The notes: generated from the sequence alone by a model not told the origin. DNA of 64,000 nucleotides from Paractinoplanes tereljensis (GCF_016862435.1 NZ_BOMY01000060.1:1-64000); one strand, 5' to 3'. Counted from the first letter of the stretch, positions 48,137 through 57,143 are shown. Translations and numbers: made by a program.

Positions 48137-48997
48137 TCACCAGATCCTGTCCTCAAGTTCGTGGTCTAGCGGGTAAAACCTGTAGGCAACCCGGAACTCC
48201 ACCGGGCCGGAATGCACTTTGACCTGGGCTATACCGGATTGATGGGGTGACACGCAAACGATGGCATCTGAATTTAGATTGACCGTCACGTAAGCCCCGT
48301 TGGTTTGCTTGGCCGCCTTCTCCAATGCCACTTTACACTCTTCCTTCCCGGAGATTCCGTCGTTGCTCTGAAGTATGGCCGAAGGCATGAGAAACCAAAG
48401 TTCCGGACCTCTTCCTGGTCCCTTCTGATCAGTGACGGCCATGTCGGGAACTGCCTGTCGAGCAAACTCTTCCCAGATTGGGGCAACGGGGCTTTTCGAC
48501 GAGTATTTCCTCCGAGTCTCTGTGCTGACAAATATGGCTTCGGCCGGCCCGAAGTGAAGCGTGTCCTCGCCACTCATAAACGTTGCCCCGAAGTAAGGGC
48601 GCGGCGCCTGCGGAGCGAAGTTATCCCACAGTACGATCCCATAGAGCACTAAGAGTGCAGCAGCTACGGCAGCGAATGCGTACCCGTTGTTCAAGTGGCG
48701 ACGCATAGTCGGGAGGAAACATCTTGCAATCGAAGATCCTGTTCGGCCGGCCTTCTCAATGCTGGGCGTGTTGGAGGCGTCTGGGATATGAGCCGGAGAC
48801 GCATATGCCCGTCGCCACAACTCTGCGATAAAAAGTGTGTCGATCAGGATGAACCAGGCTGCATAAAAACCCAATGCGCCACCGATTTGGTCGGCTTTGC
48901 TCCATGATCCCGATCGAACCTGCAGGTAAAAGATGACTGCCACGGTGAATGCGTTCAAACCGACGACAATCCAGAAGATCGCCTTCCATCGACTCAT
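48137..48997 (-). CDS. membrane protein, unknown, low GC
   Basis: A 286-residue protein. Transmembrane helices occur at about 6-26 (AIFWIVVGLNAFTVAVIFYL), 38-60 (ALGFYAAWFILIDTLFIAEL) and 105-125 (FAAVAAALLVLYGIVLW), and a soluble C-terminal domain of about 160 residues lies after the third helix (PYFGATFMSGEDTLHFGPAE, then AYVTVNLNSDAIVCVSPH). Codon use is unusual: many A/T-ending codons, unlike the flanks, so recent acquisition is likely. I do not recognise the family. The ATG at 48997 was chosen; a TTG at 49009 is possible. Confidence 0.65.
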   Translation of the reverse strand: MSRWKAIFWIVVGLNAFTVAVIFYLQVRSGSWSKADQIGGALGFYAAWFILIDTLFIAELWRRAYASPAHIPDASNTPSIEKAGRTGSSIARCFLPTMRRHLNNGYAFAAVAAALLVLYGIVLWDNFAPQAPRPYFGATFMSGEDTLHFGPAEAIFVSTETRRKYSSKSPVAPIWEEFARQAVPDMAVTDQKGPGRGPELWFLMPSAILQSNDGISGKEECKVALEKAAKQTNGAYVTVNLNSDAIVCVSPHQSGIAQVKVHSGPVEFRVAYRFYPLDHELEDRIW

Positions 48998-49299
48998 GGA
49001 AGGGCACAATACCGACCTTTTCTTGGCATGGCGGTTGTGTCGGAATCAAGGCAGGCTGGCAGGAGTCGACGATCCGTCCGCCTTGGTTGGGCCGTTCGCG
49101 GACCACTCCTGGGCGGCTTCGACTCAAAGGCTTGGGCCGTGGCGAGGTGCGCGATCGAGGTTTGCATGAGCAGTAGCGTCCTTGTTCAGGGACGCCCGGG
49201 CATGCCGAGAAACTTCGGCAGACTAGAGCATGTGCGTTTGGAAGACTAAGAGCTGTGCATTTGGACGTGTAGGAGGTGCGCTTCGGGTAGAGTGGCTTT
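48998..49299. other. gene-free stretch with direct repeats before the ATPase gene
   Basis: No gene. It contains a GCCGA/TCGGC hairpin (49204-49219) and imperfect direct repeats beginning 49231, 49254 and about 49276 that overlap the promoter of the downstream gene. Confidence 0.5.
49231..49293 (+). promoter_or_regulatory. direct repeats and -10 box of the AAA ATPase gene
   Basis: TGTGCGTTTGGA (49231) and TGTGCATTTGGA (49254) are 23 bp apart, and GGTGCGCTTCGG (49276) is a weaker third copy. The -10 TAGAGT (49288-49293) is six bases before the GTG start. Two-turn spacing suggests a repressor or activator that binds one face of the helix. Confidence 0.5.
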
Positions 49300-50568
49300 G
49301 TGGTCGAGTACCGGCGGCGTGTCCTGGATGACGCGCTGGATGAGCTTCAGCCTCATCTACGTGCCCTGTCGATCCATGGGCCGAAGGGCGTGGGAAAGAC
49401 AGCGACAGCGACGCAGCGCGCCGTGTCAATCGTCGATCTCAGCCTTCCTGCCCAGCGAGAGATCCTCAGTGCGGATCCGTCCGTCTTGTCTCGCCTGGCC
49501 GGGCCGGTCCTGGTGGATGAATGGCAGCGGTTCCCCGAGGTTTGGGACCAGGTGCGCCGCGCGGTCGATGCCGGTTCTCCGCCTGGGCACTTCATCATCG
49601 CCGGCAGTTCGGCACCTCGGGGCACGGTGATCCACTCAGGTGCTGGACGGATCGTCCCGATGCGGATGCGCCCACTCAGCGTGGCGGAACGGGATATCGA
49701 AACTTCGACGGTCAGCCTGTCCGCGCTGCTGGCCGGCGACCGCGACGTCGATGGGGGCACCAAGCTCGGGCTGGCCGACTACGTCGAGGAGATCACCGCG
49801 TCCGGATTCCCCGCCATCCGGGGACTTCCGTCCCGGGTCCGCCGGGCCGAGTTGGACGCATACCTGGACAACGTCGTCGAGCGGGAGTTCCCTGAGCAGG
49901 GCTATCCGGTCCGCCGTCCGGCTGTGCTACGCGCCTGGCTTGCCGCATACGCCGCCGCGACATCGACGACGGCGACCTACTCGAAAATTCTCGACGCGGC
50001 CACCGCCGGGTTGGCGAACAAACCGGCCAAGGAGACCACACTCGCCTACCGCGACGCCCTGTCCTCGCTGTGGTTGCTCGACGACCTGCCACCGTGGATT
50101 CCCGGCCACAACCATCTTGATCGGCTCGGGCAGTCCGCCCGGCATCACCTGGCCGACCCGGCGCTTGCCGCTCGGCTGCTGGGACTCGACGCCGCTGCAC
50201 TGCTACGGGCCGAACAGGGCAGTACCAACCTGTCCGAAGGCACGATCCTCGGCGCTCTTTTCGAGCACCTCGTGGCGCTCAGCGTCCACACTTATGCCGA
50301 GGCAGCCGAGGGCCGGGTAAGCCACCTACGGACGCGCAACAACCTCCACGAAGTGGATCTCATAGTTCAGCACGCCGGTGGAAGGGTGCTGGCCGTCGAG
50401 GTCAAGCTGGCCGACCGCGTCGAAGACGCGGACACCAAGCATCTGCATTGGCTGCGCGACCGGATCGGCGAAGACCTGATTGACTCCGTCGTCATCTATG
50501 CGGGTGAGCGCGCTTACCGCCGCCGCGACGGCGTAGCCGTCGTCCCTTTGGCATTGCTCGGCCCCTGA
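49300..50568 (+). CDS. AAA ATPase with DUF4143 domain
   Basis: A 422-residue cytoplasmic ATPase. The N-terminal AAA module has Walker A HGPKGVGKTATA (residues about 26-37) and Walker B PVLVDEWQRFPEVW (about 69-82), with arginine-type switch GSSAPRG. The C-terminal DUF4143 (about 205-380) carries the nuclease-like EVDLIVQHAGGRVLAVEVKL block (restriction-endonuclease-like fold). Related proteins occur in mobile, defence-like settings but their function is unknown. GTG at 49300 is leaderless-type, preceded by TAGAGT. It stands alone in the island. Confidence 0.82.
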   Translation: MVEYRRRVLDDALDELQPHLRALSIHGPKGVGKTATATQRAVSIVDLSLPAQREILSADPSVLSRLAGPVLVDEWQRFPEVWDQVRRAVDAGSPPGHFIIAGSSAPRGTVIHSGAGRIVPMRMRPLSVAERDIETSTVSLSALLAGDRDVDGGTKLGLADYVEEITASGFPAIRGLPSRVRRAELDAYLDNVVEREFPEQGYPVRRPAVLRAWLAAYAAATSTTATYSKILDAATAGLANKPAKETTLAYRDALSSLWLLDDLPPWIPGHNHLDRLGQSARHHLADPALAARLLGLDAAALLRAEQGSTNLSEGTILGALFEHLVALSVHTYAEAAEGRVSHLRTRNNLHEVDLIVQHAGGRVLAVEVKLADRVEDADTKHLHWLRDRIGEDLIDSVVIYAGERAYRRRDGVAVVPLALLGP

Positions 50569-50764
50569 CGACTGGTTGCCGCCCGTCGAACGTTATTCCG
50601 GACAGCTTCCGAGTTCGTTCTGAAGCCGATGATGCCGTTTTTGAACTGATCAAGCATCCTGACAAGGCGTTGGCGGCTGCGTTAACGGCGTTCTTGATAA
50701 CGGCCGACATACCCGTCAGTACAACGGCTGGCACGCCCGGAGCGACCGCCGCGGCAATAGCGCC
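50569..50764. other. intergenic region between the ATPase and the TetR gene
   Basis: No gene recognised. Short frames with KHPDKALAAALTAFLIT-like text on the plus strand have no ribosome site or domain. The stretch may mark the right edge of the island. Confidence 0.4.
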
Positions 50765-51340
50765 CTACGGGGCGACTCGGTTGCGGATGCTGTCCAGCAC
50801 CGCCTCTGCCGCCCACGCGGCGGCGTCGGCTATGTCGCGCCGGTCCATGGCGAACTCGCGGCGGAACGTCACCCAGGCGCCGACGGAGTCGAGGTGTGAC
50901 AGCGCCGCGATAACCGCCGTGCGCTGCGCCGCGTCCAGGGACGGCACCTCGGCATCCAGCAGCCGCTCCAGCTGCGCCCGGCCGGGAGACGGCGCGGCGC
51001 CGCTCACGCCTCGCATCGCTGTCTCGGCGACGACGTGCGCTAGTTCCGGCCGGGCGTCGTACCGTTGCATCGCTTCGCGGATCGCTAGGGGGATGTCGAA
51101 GATCGAGTGCGACTCCTCGCGGGCGAACACCGTAGCCTCGATCCACGCTGCGGTTGCCAGCAGCAGGTCGACCCGCGTGGGGTAGTTGCGGAACACCGTG
51201 CGCTCGGCGATGCCGGCCCGGCGCGCGATGACCCGGTTCGACACGTCGTCGCTGCCCAGTTCCTCGATCAGGCCGGCGTAGGCGTCGAGGATCGCCACCT
51301 GCGTGCCGCTCAGCGCCGGGTCGGCCGCCGGCTCGGTCAC
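50765..51340 (-). CDS. TetR-family regulator (last gene of the urt operon)
   Basis: A 191-residue regulator. The N-terminal helix-turn-helix (residues about 15-60) reads DDVSNRVIARRAGIAERTVF and RNYPTRVDLLLATA; the rest is the helical ligand domain. Its GTG at 51340 overlaps the TGA of the preceding TetR gene by 4 bp. Two TetR genes in tandem are unusual. It may sense a nitrogen compound taken up by the transporter encoded in the same operon. Confidence 0.82.
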   Translation of the reverse strand: MTEPAADPALSGTQVAILDAYAGLIEELGSDDVSNRVIARRAGIAERTVFRNYPTRVDLLLATAAWIEATVFAREESHSIFDIPLAIREAMQRYDARPELAHVVAETAMRGVSGAAPSPGRAQLERLLDAEVPSLDAAQRTAVIAALSHLDSVGAWVTFRREFAMDRRDIADAAAWAAEAVLDSIRNRVAP

Positions 51341-51903
51341 GGCTCCACCCGCGTCGCGTCGGGCAGCTTGGCGAGCACGGTGTCGACGGCGCGGTCGAAC
51401 GCGTCGCAGATCTCGGCGGCGTCCAGGTCGAAGCTCGTGCGCAGGCGCGCCCAGAACATCGCCGACGAGAAGTACCGCAGGGATGCCGCGATCCGGCGCC
51501 GATCACGTCGGTTGAGCGTCGGCGCCGCTACGTCGAGCATCGCCTCGATCGCACGGGTGATGTAGGCCGGCTCGATGTCGAGCGTCGGCGAGATCGCGGA
51601 CGCCCGGGCGCCGACGTACGCGTACGCGGGCAACGCGTCGAAGGCCCGGAAGCGCTCGTGCACGGCGGCGCGGAAATCGGACACGGTCACGAACGGCGGC
51701 AGCGGGAAGAAGGCCTGCTCGATCCAGTTCGAGAGTGCGGCGAGCAGGTGCGCGCGCGTGGGGTACTGACGGTAGATCGTGCGTTCCGAGATGCCGACCT
51801 CGTCGGCGAGGGCACGATAGGAGATGTCGTCGAAGGTGCGCTCGCGCAGCAGCACCGCGGCACTCGCGAGAATCGCGGTCGCGGTGTCGACCGGCTCCTC
51901 CAT
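51337..51903 (-). CDS. TetR-family regulator
   Basis: A 188-residue regulator, paralogue-like to its neighbour. The helix-turn-helix (residues 20-62) includes FDDISYRALADEVGISERTI and YRQYPTRAHLLAALSNW; the remainder is a ligand-binding helical domain. The ATG at 51903 overlaps the NCS1 permease stop by one base (TGATG) and follows AGGGAGG. GTG at 51906 is also possible. It could act as autoregulator of the operon together with the second TetR gene. Confidence 0.82.
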   Translation of the reverse strand: MEEPVDTATAILASAAVLLRERTFDDISYRALADEVGISERTIYRQYPTRAHLLAALSNWIEQAFFPLPPFVTVSDFRAAVHERFRAFDALPAYAYVGARASAISPTLDIEPAYITRAIEAMLDVAAPTLNRRDRRRIAASLRYFSSAMFWARLRTSFDLDAAEICDAFDRAVDTVLAKLPDATRVEP

Positions 51904-53576
51904 CACGTCCCCCTCCCTCGGGTGGTCGCCCAGTGCGTGGGCCTGACGACCTCCGGCGGGAGCACGTAGCGATCGGAATTGTCGAGCGTGAGCGCCAGCG
52001 ACGAGACGTACTGCACCTCGCCGCGCGGTCCCCTCTCGGCCGAGGCCAGCATATCCGGCCGCTCGAACGTATAGCCGGTGACATGGCAGCGGAGCCGCTC
52101 ACCGGAGGGGTTGCCGTGCTCGTCGAACCGGGGGGAGTCGATGCCGTCGGATTGGCGGCGCAGGTAGTAGCGGCCCCGCGTGGCGACGGCCATGACCGGC
52201 GTGGCCACGAACGCGACGCCGATCGCGATGAGCACGGAGAACGGCTTGACCGCGGCGCCGAGCAACCCGGCGAACGCGAGCAGCGACAGCACCGAGGCGA
52301 GCCCCACCGACACGAGCCCCACCGGGTTCCAGTCGTGCAGCATGCCGCGGCGGAACTCGGGGAAGCGCGGCGAGATGCGCAACAACCACTTGTTGATCGC
52401 GATATCGGTGGCGATCGTCACGAGCCACGCCATGACGACGTTCGCGTAGAGGCTCAGCACGAAGGAGATGAGGGTGAAGACGTCCAACATCATGAACGTG
52501 TAGGCGATCACAAGATTGAACAGCACGAAGATCGTACGGCCTGGGTAGTGCTTCGCCACCCGGGTGAAGACGTTCGACCACGCGAGTGAGCCCGAGTAGG
52601 CGTTGGTCACGTTGATCTTCACCTGCGCGACCACGATGAGCACCAGGGCGAGAACGATCGCGAGCCAGTCGGGGATAAGGGTCTGGTACATCTCGACGAA
52701 TTGCTTGACCGGTTCGGTCGCCTGGTGCCCGAGATCGGGTTCGACCCGCACCAGGAGGTAGACGGCGAGAAACACCCCGATCACCTGCTTGGTGCCGCTG
52801 AAGACGACCCAGCCCGGGCCGGCGAACGCGAACGACGTCCACCACGAGCGGGCGTTCGACGGCGTACGCGGCGGCATGGCGCGGAGGTAGTCGATCTGCT
52901 CCGCCAGCTGCGGGGTGAGGGCGAAGCACACGGCGGCACTCGAGACGATGGCGCCGAAGCTGATCGAGCCGTCGGAGTTGCCGGTGAACGACGTGAAGGC
53001 GCGGACAGCCTCGGGGTCGGAGACGACGATCCACAGCAGCGGCAGCAGGGCCAGGGCGAGCCACAGGGGCGTGGTCCAGAACTGCAGGCGCTCCAGCGCG
53101 CGCATGCCGTAGATGACGATCGGGATCACGACGACGGTCGAGATGAGATAGCCGATCCACAGCGGCATCCCCGTCGCCAGTTGCAGCCCCTGCGCCATGA
53201 TGGCGCCCTCCAGGGCGAAGAAGATGCAGGTGAAACCCGCGAAGACCACAGTCGTGATGATGGAGCCGTAGTAGCCGAATCCGGAGCCGCGGGCGATGAG
53301 GTCGAGGTCGAGGTTGTAGCGGGCGGCGTAGTAGGCGACGGGCACACCGACGATGAGGATGATGACCGACGCGAACACGATGCCGAGTACGGCGTTGGGG
53401 GTGCCGTGGTCGATGCCGATGCTCGCGCCGATCGAGAAGTCGGCGAGGAACGCGATGGACCCGAGGGCGGTCGCGCCGACGGAGGCCGCGCTCCAGCGCC
53501 GGAAGGTCCGCGGCACATAGCGGAAGGCGTAGTCCTCCAGGCTGTCCTCTGCGGCCGCGCGCGCGTTGTACGTCGA
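51903..53576 (-). CDS. NCS1-family nucleobase/allantoin-type permease
   Basis: A 557-residue membrane transporter of the nucleobase-cation-symport-1 family, with about 12 transmembrane helices. Family blocks include PRTFRRWSAASVGATALGSI, FADFSIGASI-like TM1 text and the TFMMLDVFTLISFVLSLY region. A roughly 60-residue hydrophilic C-terminal extension (from RYYLRRQSDGIDSPRF) is unusual for the family. Substrates of NCS1 members are cytosine, purines, allantoin, hydantoins or uracil; here a urea-related compound is plausible because urtABCDE precedes it. I chose GTG at 53576, which has AGGGGA upstream; a GTG at 53657 would add 27 residues of non-conserved text. Confidence 0.8.
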   Translation of the reverse strand, partial: STYNARAAAEDSLEDYAFRYVPRTFRRWSAASVGATALGSIAFLADFSIGASIGIDHGTPNAVLGIVFASVIILIVGVPVAYYAARYNLDLDLIARGSGFGYYGSIITTVVFAGFTCIFFALEGAIMAQGLQLATGMPLWIGYLISTVVVIPIVIYGMRALERLQFWTTPLWLALALLPLLWIVVSDPEAVRAFTSFTGNSDGSISFGAIVSSAAVCFALTPQLAEQIDYLRAMPPRTPSNARSWWTSFAFAGPGWVVFSGTKQVIGVFLAVYLLVRVEPDLGHQATEPVKQFVEMYQTLIPDWLAIVLALVLIVVAQVKINVTNAYSGSLAWSNVFTRVAKHYPGRTIFVLFNLVIAYTFMMLDVFTLISFVLSLYANVVMAWLVTIATDIAINKWLLRISPRFPEFRRGMLHDWNPVGLVSVGLASVLSLLAFAGLLGAAVKPFSVLIAIGVAFVATPVMAVATRGRYYLRRQSDGIDSPRFDEHGNPSGERLRCHVTGYTFERPDMLASAERGPRGEVQYVSSLALTLDNSDRYVLPPEVVRPTHWATTRGRGT

Positions 53577-53663
53577 CACAGTGGCATCCCCTAAGGCACC
53601 TTGCGTTGGGGAAGCATTACCGTCAGGTGTTACGACGGCATTGCCGACGTGGGTCACATCGCC

Positions 53664-54347
53664 TCAGATCGCCATGGCGGCTCGCACGGTGGAGGCTGCG
53701 GCCAAACCACCATCACCGGTCTGTGTGACGAAGCCCGACGCGAGCACGACGTAACGCTCGGCGGCCTCGAGGGCGAAGCCGATGTGCTGCTCGACGAGCA
53801 GCACATGGATGCCCTCGCCGGCCAGCTGCATGATGGTCTGCTCGATCTCGGCGACGATCGTGGGCTGGATGCCCTCGGTCGGCTCGTCCAGGATGAGCAG
53901 CTTCGGCTCGGTGATGAGGGCGCGGGCGATCGCGAGCTGCTGGCGCTGCCCGCCCGAGAGCAGGCCCGCCTTCCGGGTGGCGAACTTCTCCAGCGCGGGG
54001 AAGCGGGCCATCTGGGCTTCGATGAGGGCCTTGCCGCGCCGGCGCCCGTCGGCGACGAGCTGCAGATTCTCCAGCGTTGTGAGCTGGCCGAACGCCTGCT
54101 GACCCTGCGGTACGTACGCCATACCGCGGGCAACGCGCTTGTTGGGGGCGAGCGACGAGATGTCCTCGCCGTCGAACAGCACGCGGCCCTTCGTCGGCTT
54201 GAGGAGGCCGATCGCGAGGCGCAGCAGGGTCGTCTTGCCGGCGCCGTTGTGGCCGAGCACGGCCACCACCTTGCCGGCCGGCACCGTCACGCCGTGCAGC
54301 ACCCGCGTACGCCCGTAGCCGGCCTCGATGTCGGTGATCTCGAGCAT
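53664..54347 (-). CDS. urtE: urea ABC transporter ATP-binding subunit UrtE
   Basis: A 227-residue ATPase. Walker A GHNGAGKTT at 32-40, signature LSGGQRQQLAIARAL near 132, Walker B LLILDEPTEGIQPTIV near 150 and the following EQHIGFALEAAERYVVL support ABC ATPase function. LDEPTEGIQP is characteristic of UrtE. It pairs with UrtD to power import through UrtB/UrtC. Its ATG lies 2 bp after the urtD stop. The NCS1 gene follows. Confidence 0.9.
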   Translation of the reverse strand: MLEITDIEAGYGRTRVLHGVTVPAGKVVAVLGHNGAGKTTLLRLAIGLLKPTKGRVLFDGEDISSLAPNKRVARGMAYVPQGQQAFGQLTTLENLQLVADGRRRGKALIEAQMARFPALEKFATRKAGLLSGGQRQQLAIARALITEPKLLILDEPTEGIQPTIVAEIEQTIMQLAGEGIHVLLVEQHIGFALEAAERYVVLASGFVTQTGDGGLAAASTVRAAMAI

Positions 54348-54349
54348 GT

Positions 54350-55153
54350 TCAGTCCTCCGTCAGCTTCAGCGTCTCGGCCACTGCTTCGGGCACGACCGC
54401 CATGGCGGCAGCGGTGGCGGCGCCCGCGGTGCCGAGGTAGACCTCCTGCACCTTGGGATCGGCCTGAACCTCGGCCACCGTGCCCTGCGAGAGCACCTTG
54501 CCCTGGTGCAGCACTGTCACGCGGGTGGCGAAGCGGCGCATGAAGTCCATGTCGTGCTCGACCACGAGCACGATCCGCTTCACCGCGATGCGTTGCAGAA
54601 GGTCGCCGGTGGCGGTGCGCTCGTCGTGGCTCATGCCGGCGACGGGCTCGTCGAGCAGCAGCACCTTCGCGTCCTGCACGAGCAGCATCGCGATCTCCAG
54701 CCACTGCTTCTGGCCATGCGACAGGATGCCGGCCGGCGTGGCCAGCTCGCCGGCGAGGCCGGTCTCCTCCAGCGCCTGCTCGATCGACGGGTCGACGCCG
54801 CGCCGGGCCCGCAGCAGCGAGACCGAGGAGCGGTGCAGCCCGGCGGCGATGTCGAGGTTCTGCAGCACGGTGAGCTCGTCGAAGACGCTCGCGGTCTGGA
54901 ACGTGCGGCCGACCCCGAGGCGGACGATCTTGTGCACCTGCTTGCCGAGCAGCTCGGTCTCGCCGAGCCTCGCCGACCCGGTGCCCCTGGTCAGCCCCGT
55001 GATGGCGTCGATGCAGGTGGTCTTGCCGGCTCCGTTCGGGCCGATCAGGAACCGGACCTCGCCGGGGTGCGCGTCGAAGGAGACGCCGCCGACCGCGACG
55101 AAACCCGAGAACTCGACGTGGAGATCCGTGACAACGAGCGAAGCGCCGGTCAT
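54350..55153 (-). CDS. urtD: urea ABC transporter ATP-binding subunit UrtD
   Basis: A 267-residue ATPase. Walker A GPNGAGKTT at 38-46, a UrtD-type ABC signature LSHGQKQWLEIAMLL near residue 150 and Walker B VLLLDEPVAGMSHDE. The Cterminal part ends in AVAETLKLTED. Its start overlaps the urtC stop by 4 bp. The LSHGQKQWLEI text distinguishes UrtD from LivG. UrtD and UrtE form the heterodimeric motor. Confidence 0.9.
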   Translation of the reverse strand: MTGASLVVTDLHVEFSGFVAVGGVSFDAHPGEVRFLIGPNGAGKTTCIDAITGLTRGTGSARLGETELLGKQVHKIVRLGVGRTFQTASVFDELTVLQNLDIAAGLHRSSVSLLRARRGVDPSIEQALEETGLAGELATPAGILSHGQKQWLEIAMLLVQDAKVLLLDEPVAGMSHDERTATGDLLQRIAVKRIVLVVEHDMDFMRRFATRVTVLHQGKVLSQGTVAEVQADPKVQEVYLGTAGAATAAAMAVVPEAVAETLKLTED

Positions 55154-56262
55154 GCCCGTACCTCTTCAAGCTCTGCGGCCGTGATCGGCGGGGTGGGCTG
55201 TTCGGCCGGGCGCCGGCGGATCGCCGCGAACCTGGCCGGCAGCGACGACAACCCGCTCGGGAGGAAGAGAATGACAACTACGAAGAGCAGACCGAGGATG
55301 TACGTCCAGCCGTCGGGCCAGGTCGAACCGAGGCTCGACTGCCCCCATCCGACCGCCATCGCGCCGAGCGCGGGGCCGAAGAGTGATGCGCGGCCGCCGA
55401 AGGCGACGCCCGCGATCATGAGGATCGAGGCAGCGGCACCGATCTCGGCCGGGGTGATGATGCCGACGATGGGCACGAACATCGCTCCGCCGATGCTCGC
55501 CATCAGCGCGGAGACGACGAAGGCGACGAGCTTGATGTTGGCCGGGTCGTAGCCGAGGAAGCGCACGCGCTCCTCGGCGTCCCGGGTGGCGACGAGGAGC
55601 TCACCGAAGCGGCTGCGGTAGAACTGCCACACCGCGAGCAGGCACACGATGAGCAGAGCGGCCGCGATGAGGTACACCATGACCTTGTTCGCCGGGTCGT
55701 TCAGCACGAAGCCGAAGAAGAACTTGAAGTCGCTGAGCCCGGTGTCGCCGCCGGTCTCGCGGATCGTGGAGCTGATCAGGGTGGCCAGCGCGACGGCGAG
55801 CGCCTGGGTCAGGATCGCGAAGTACGCGCCCTTCACCCGGCGCTTGAACAGCGCGTAGCCGAGGATGCCGGCCGCGACCACCGGGAGCACCACGATCGCC
55901 GCCAGGGTGAACCCCGCGCTGCGGAACGGCTCCCAGAACGCCGGGAGCGGCGCGAGCGGGTCGTAGAGCACCATGAATCCCGGAACCCGGTCACCGGCGG
56001 TCTCCAGCGTGAGGTGCATGGCCATCGCGTAGGCACCGAGGGCGAAGAACACCCCCTGCCCCATCACCAGCATCCCGCCCCGGCCCCACGCGAGGCCGAT
56101 GCCGACGGCGGCGATGGCCCAGCAGCAGTACTTGCCGAGGTTGTTGAGCCAGTGATCGGAGAGTACGGCGGGAGCGACCGCGAGGAGCAGGACGGCGAAC
56201 ATCGCGATGCCGCTGAGGGCCGCGATGCCTCTGAGGGAGGGCAATGGCTTCAGCTTGGTCAT
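55150..56262 (-). CDS. urtC: urea ABC transporter permease UrtC
   Basis: A 370-residue permease with about ten transmembrane helices. The N-terminus (IAALSGIAMFAVLLLAVAPA) and the SDHWLNNLGKYCCWAIAAVG and WGRGGMLVMGQGVFFALG blocks are UrtC-like; the EERVRFLGYDPANIKLVAFV block is the coupling region. It forms the channel with UrtB. The gene overlaps urtB by 4 bp and urtD by 4 bp. Confidence 0.9.
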   Translation of the reverse strand: MTKLKPLPSLRGIAALSGIAMFAVLLLAVAPAVLSDHWLNNLGKYCCWAIAAVGIGLAWGRGGMLVMGQGVFFALGAYAMAMHLTLETAGDRVPGFMVLYDPLAPLPAFWEPFRSAGFTLAAIVVLPVVAAGILGYALFKRRVKGAYFAILTQALAVALATLISSTIRETGGDTGLSDFKFFFGFVLNDPANKVMVYLIAAALLIVCLLAVWQFYRSRFGELLVATRDAEERVRFLGYDPANIKLVAFVVSALMASIGGAMFVPIVGIITPAEIGAAASILMIAGVAFGGRASLFGPALGAMAVGWGQSSLGSTWPDGWTYILGLLFVVVILFLPSGLSSLPARFAAIRRRPAEQPTPPITAAELEEVRA

Positions 56263-57143
56263 GCCAGACTCCTGGTTCGCACCGTGAACAGGCCCTGCGG
56301 GCGTACCTGCAGGAAGACGATCACGAGGATGAAGGCGAGCACCTGCGCCAGGCTGCCGGTCGTCCAGTAGGCGAAGCACGAGAGGGCGACGCCCACCGCC
56401 CACGCGGCGATGATGGTGCCCTTGAGCTGGCCGATGCCGCCGGCGGCGACGACGAGGAAGGCCGGGATGATGTACTGCGCGCCCATCTGGGAGTTCGTGC
56501 CGCCGATGAGCGACGCGGCCACTCCGGCGACCCCGGCCAGGCCCGACCCGACGAAGAAGGTGAGGCGGTCGATGGTGCGGGTCGAGATCCCGGTGGTCTC
56601 GGCGAGGTCCCGGTTGTGCACGGTCGCCCGGATGCGGCGGCCGAACGAGGTGTATTTGAGCCACGCCGACAGTGCGGCGACGCAGACGCTCGCGAGCACG
56701 ATGGTGAACAGCTGCCGCAGCGGCCATTCGTAGCCGAGGACGTTCAGCTGCCCGTCGAGCCAGCTGGGCTTCTCCACCGGAACGCCCTGGGACGGGAAGA
56801 TCTGCAGTGCCGCCTGCTGCAGGATCAGGCTGACCCCGACCGTGACGAGCAGGGTGTCGAGGGGCCGGCGGTACATCCATCGGATGATGGTGACCTCCAG
56901 CAGGAGGCCGAACAGGCCGGCGACGACGAACGCGACCGGCAGCGCGACCGGGATCGACAGGTCACTGGCGGCGATGACCTGCTGGACGAGGTAGGCGGTG
57001 AAGGCGCCGAGCATGAGGAACTCGCCATGGGCCATGTTGATCACGCCCATCTGGCCGAAGGTGAGCGAGAGGCCCAGCGCGGCCAGGAGGAGCAGCGCAC
57101 CCTGTGCGCTGCCGTTCAGCAGCTGTGAGATCAGTGCGTCCAC
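56259..57143 (-). CDS. urtB: urea ABC transporter permease UrtB
   Basis: A 294-residue permease with about eight transmembrane helices. Typical text: LLNGSAQGALLLLAALGLSL, FGQMGVINMAHGEFLMLGAF, then NRDLAETTGISTRTIDRLTF and a PAFLVVAAGGIGQLKGTI block. UrtB differs from LivH by the MGVINMAHGE region and lengths. It starts with GTG at 57143, about 70 bp after the urtA stop; the gap may contain a partial terminator that sets higher urtA expression. Confidence 0.9.
   Translation of the reverse strand: MDALISQLLNGSAQGALLLLAALGLSLTFGQMGVINMAHGEFLMLGAFTAYLVQQVIAASDLSIPVALPVAFVVAGLFGLLLEVTIIRWMYRRPLDTLLVTVGVSLILQQAALQIFPSQGVPVEKPSWLDGQLNVLGYEWPLRQLFTIVLASVCVAALSAWLKYTSFGRRIRATVHNRDLAETTGISTRTIDRLTFFVGSGLAGVAGVAASLIGGTNSQMGAQYIIPAFLVVAAGGIGQLKGTIIAAWAVGVALSCFAYWTTGSLAQVLAFILVIVFLQVRPQGLFTVRTRSLA

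Noticed and set aside
41819..50764. Intact prophage or integrative element at the tRNA gene
   Set aside because: No integrase, recombinase, portal or capsid gene is present; only debris and repeats support past mobility.
50569..50764. Possible fragment of a short gene between the ATPase and TetR genes
   Set aside because: Frames on both strands lack start sites and recognised text.
53577..53657. Longer start for the NCS1 permease (GTG at 53657)
   Set aside because: The additional 27 residues look non-conserved and the inner GTG has a better ribosome site; left as alternative.
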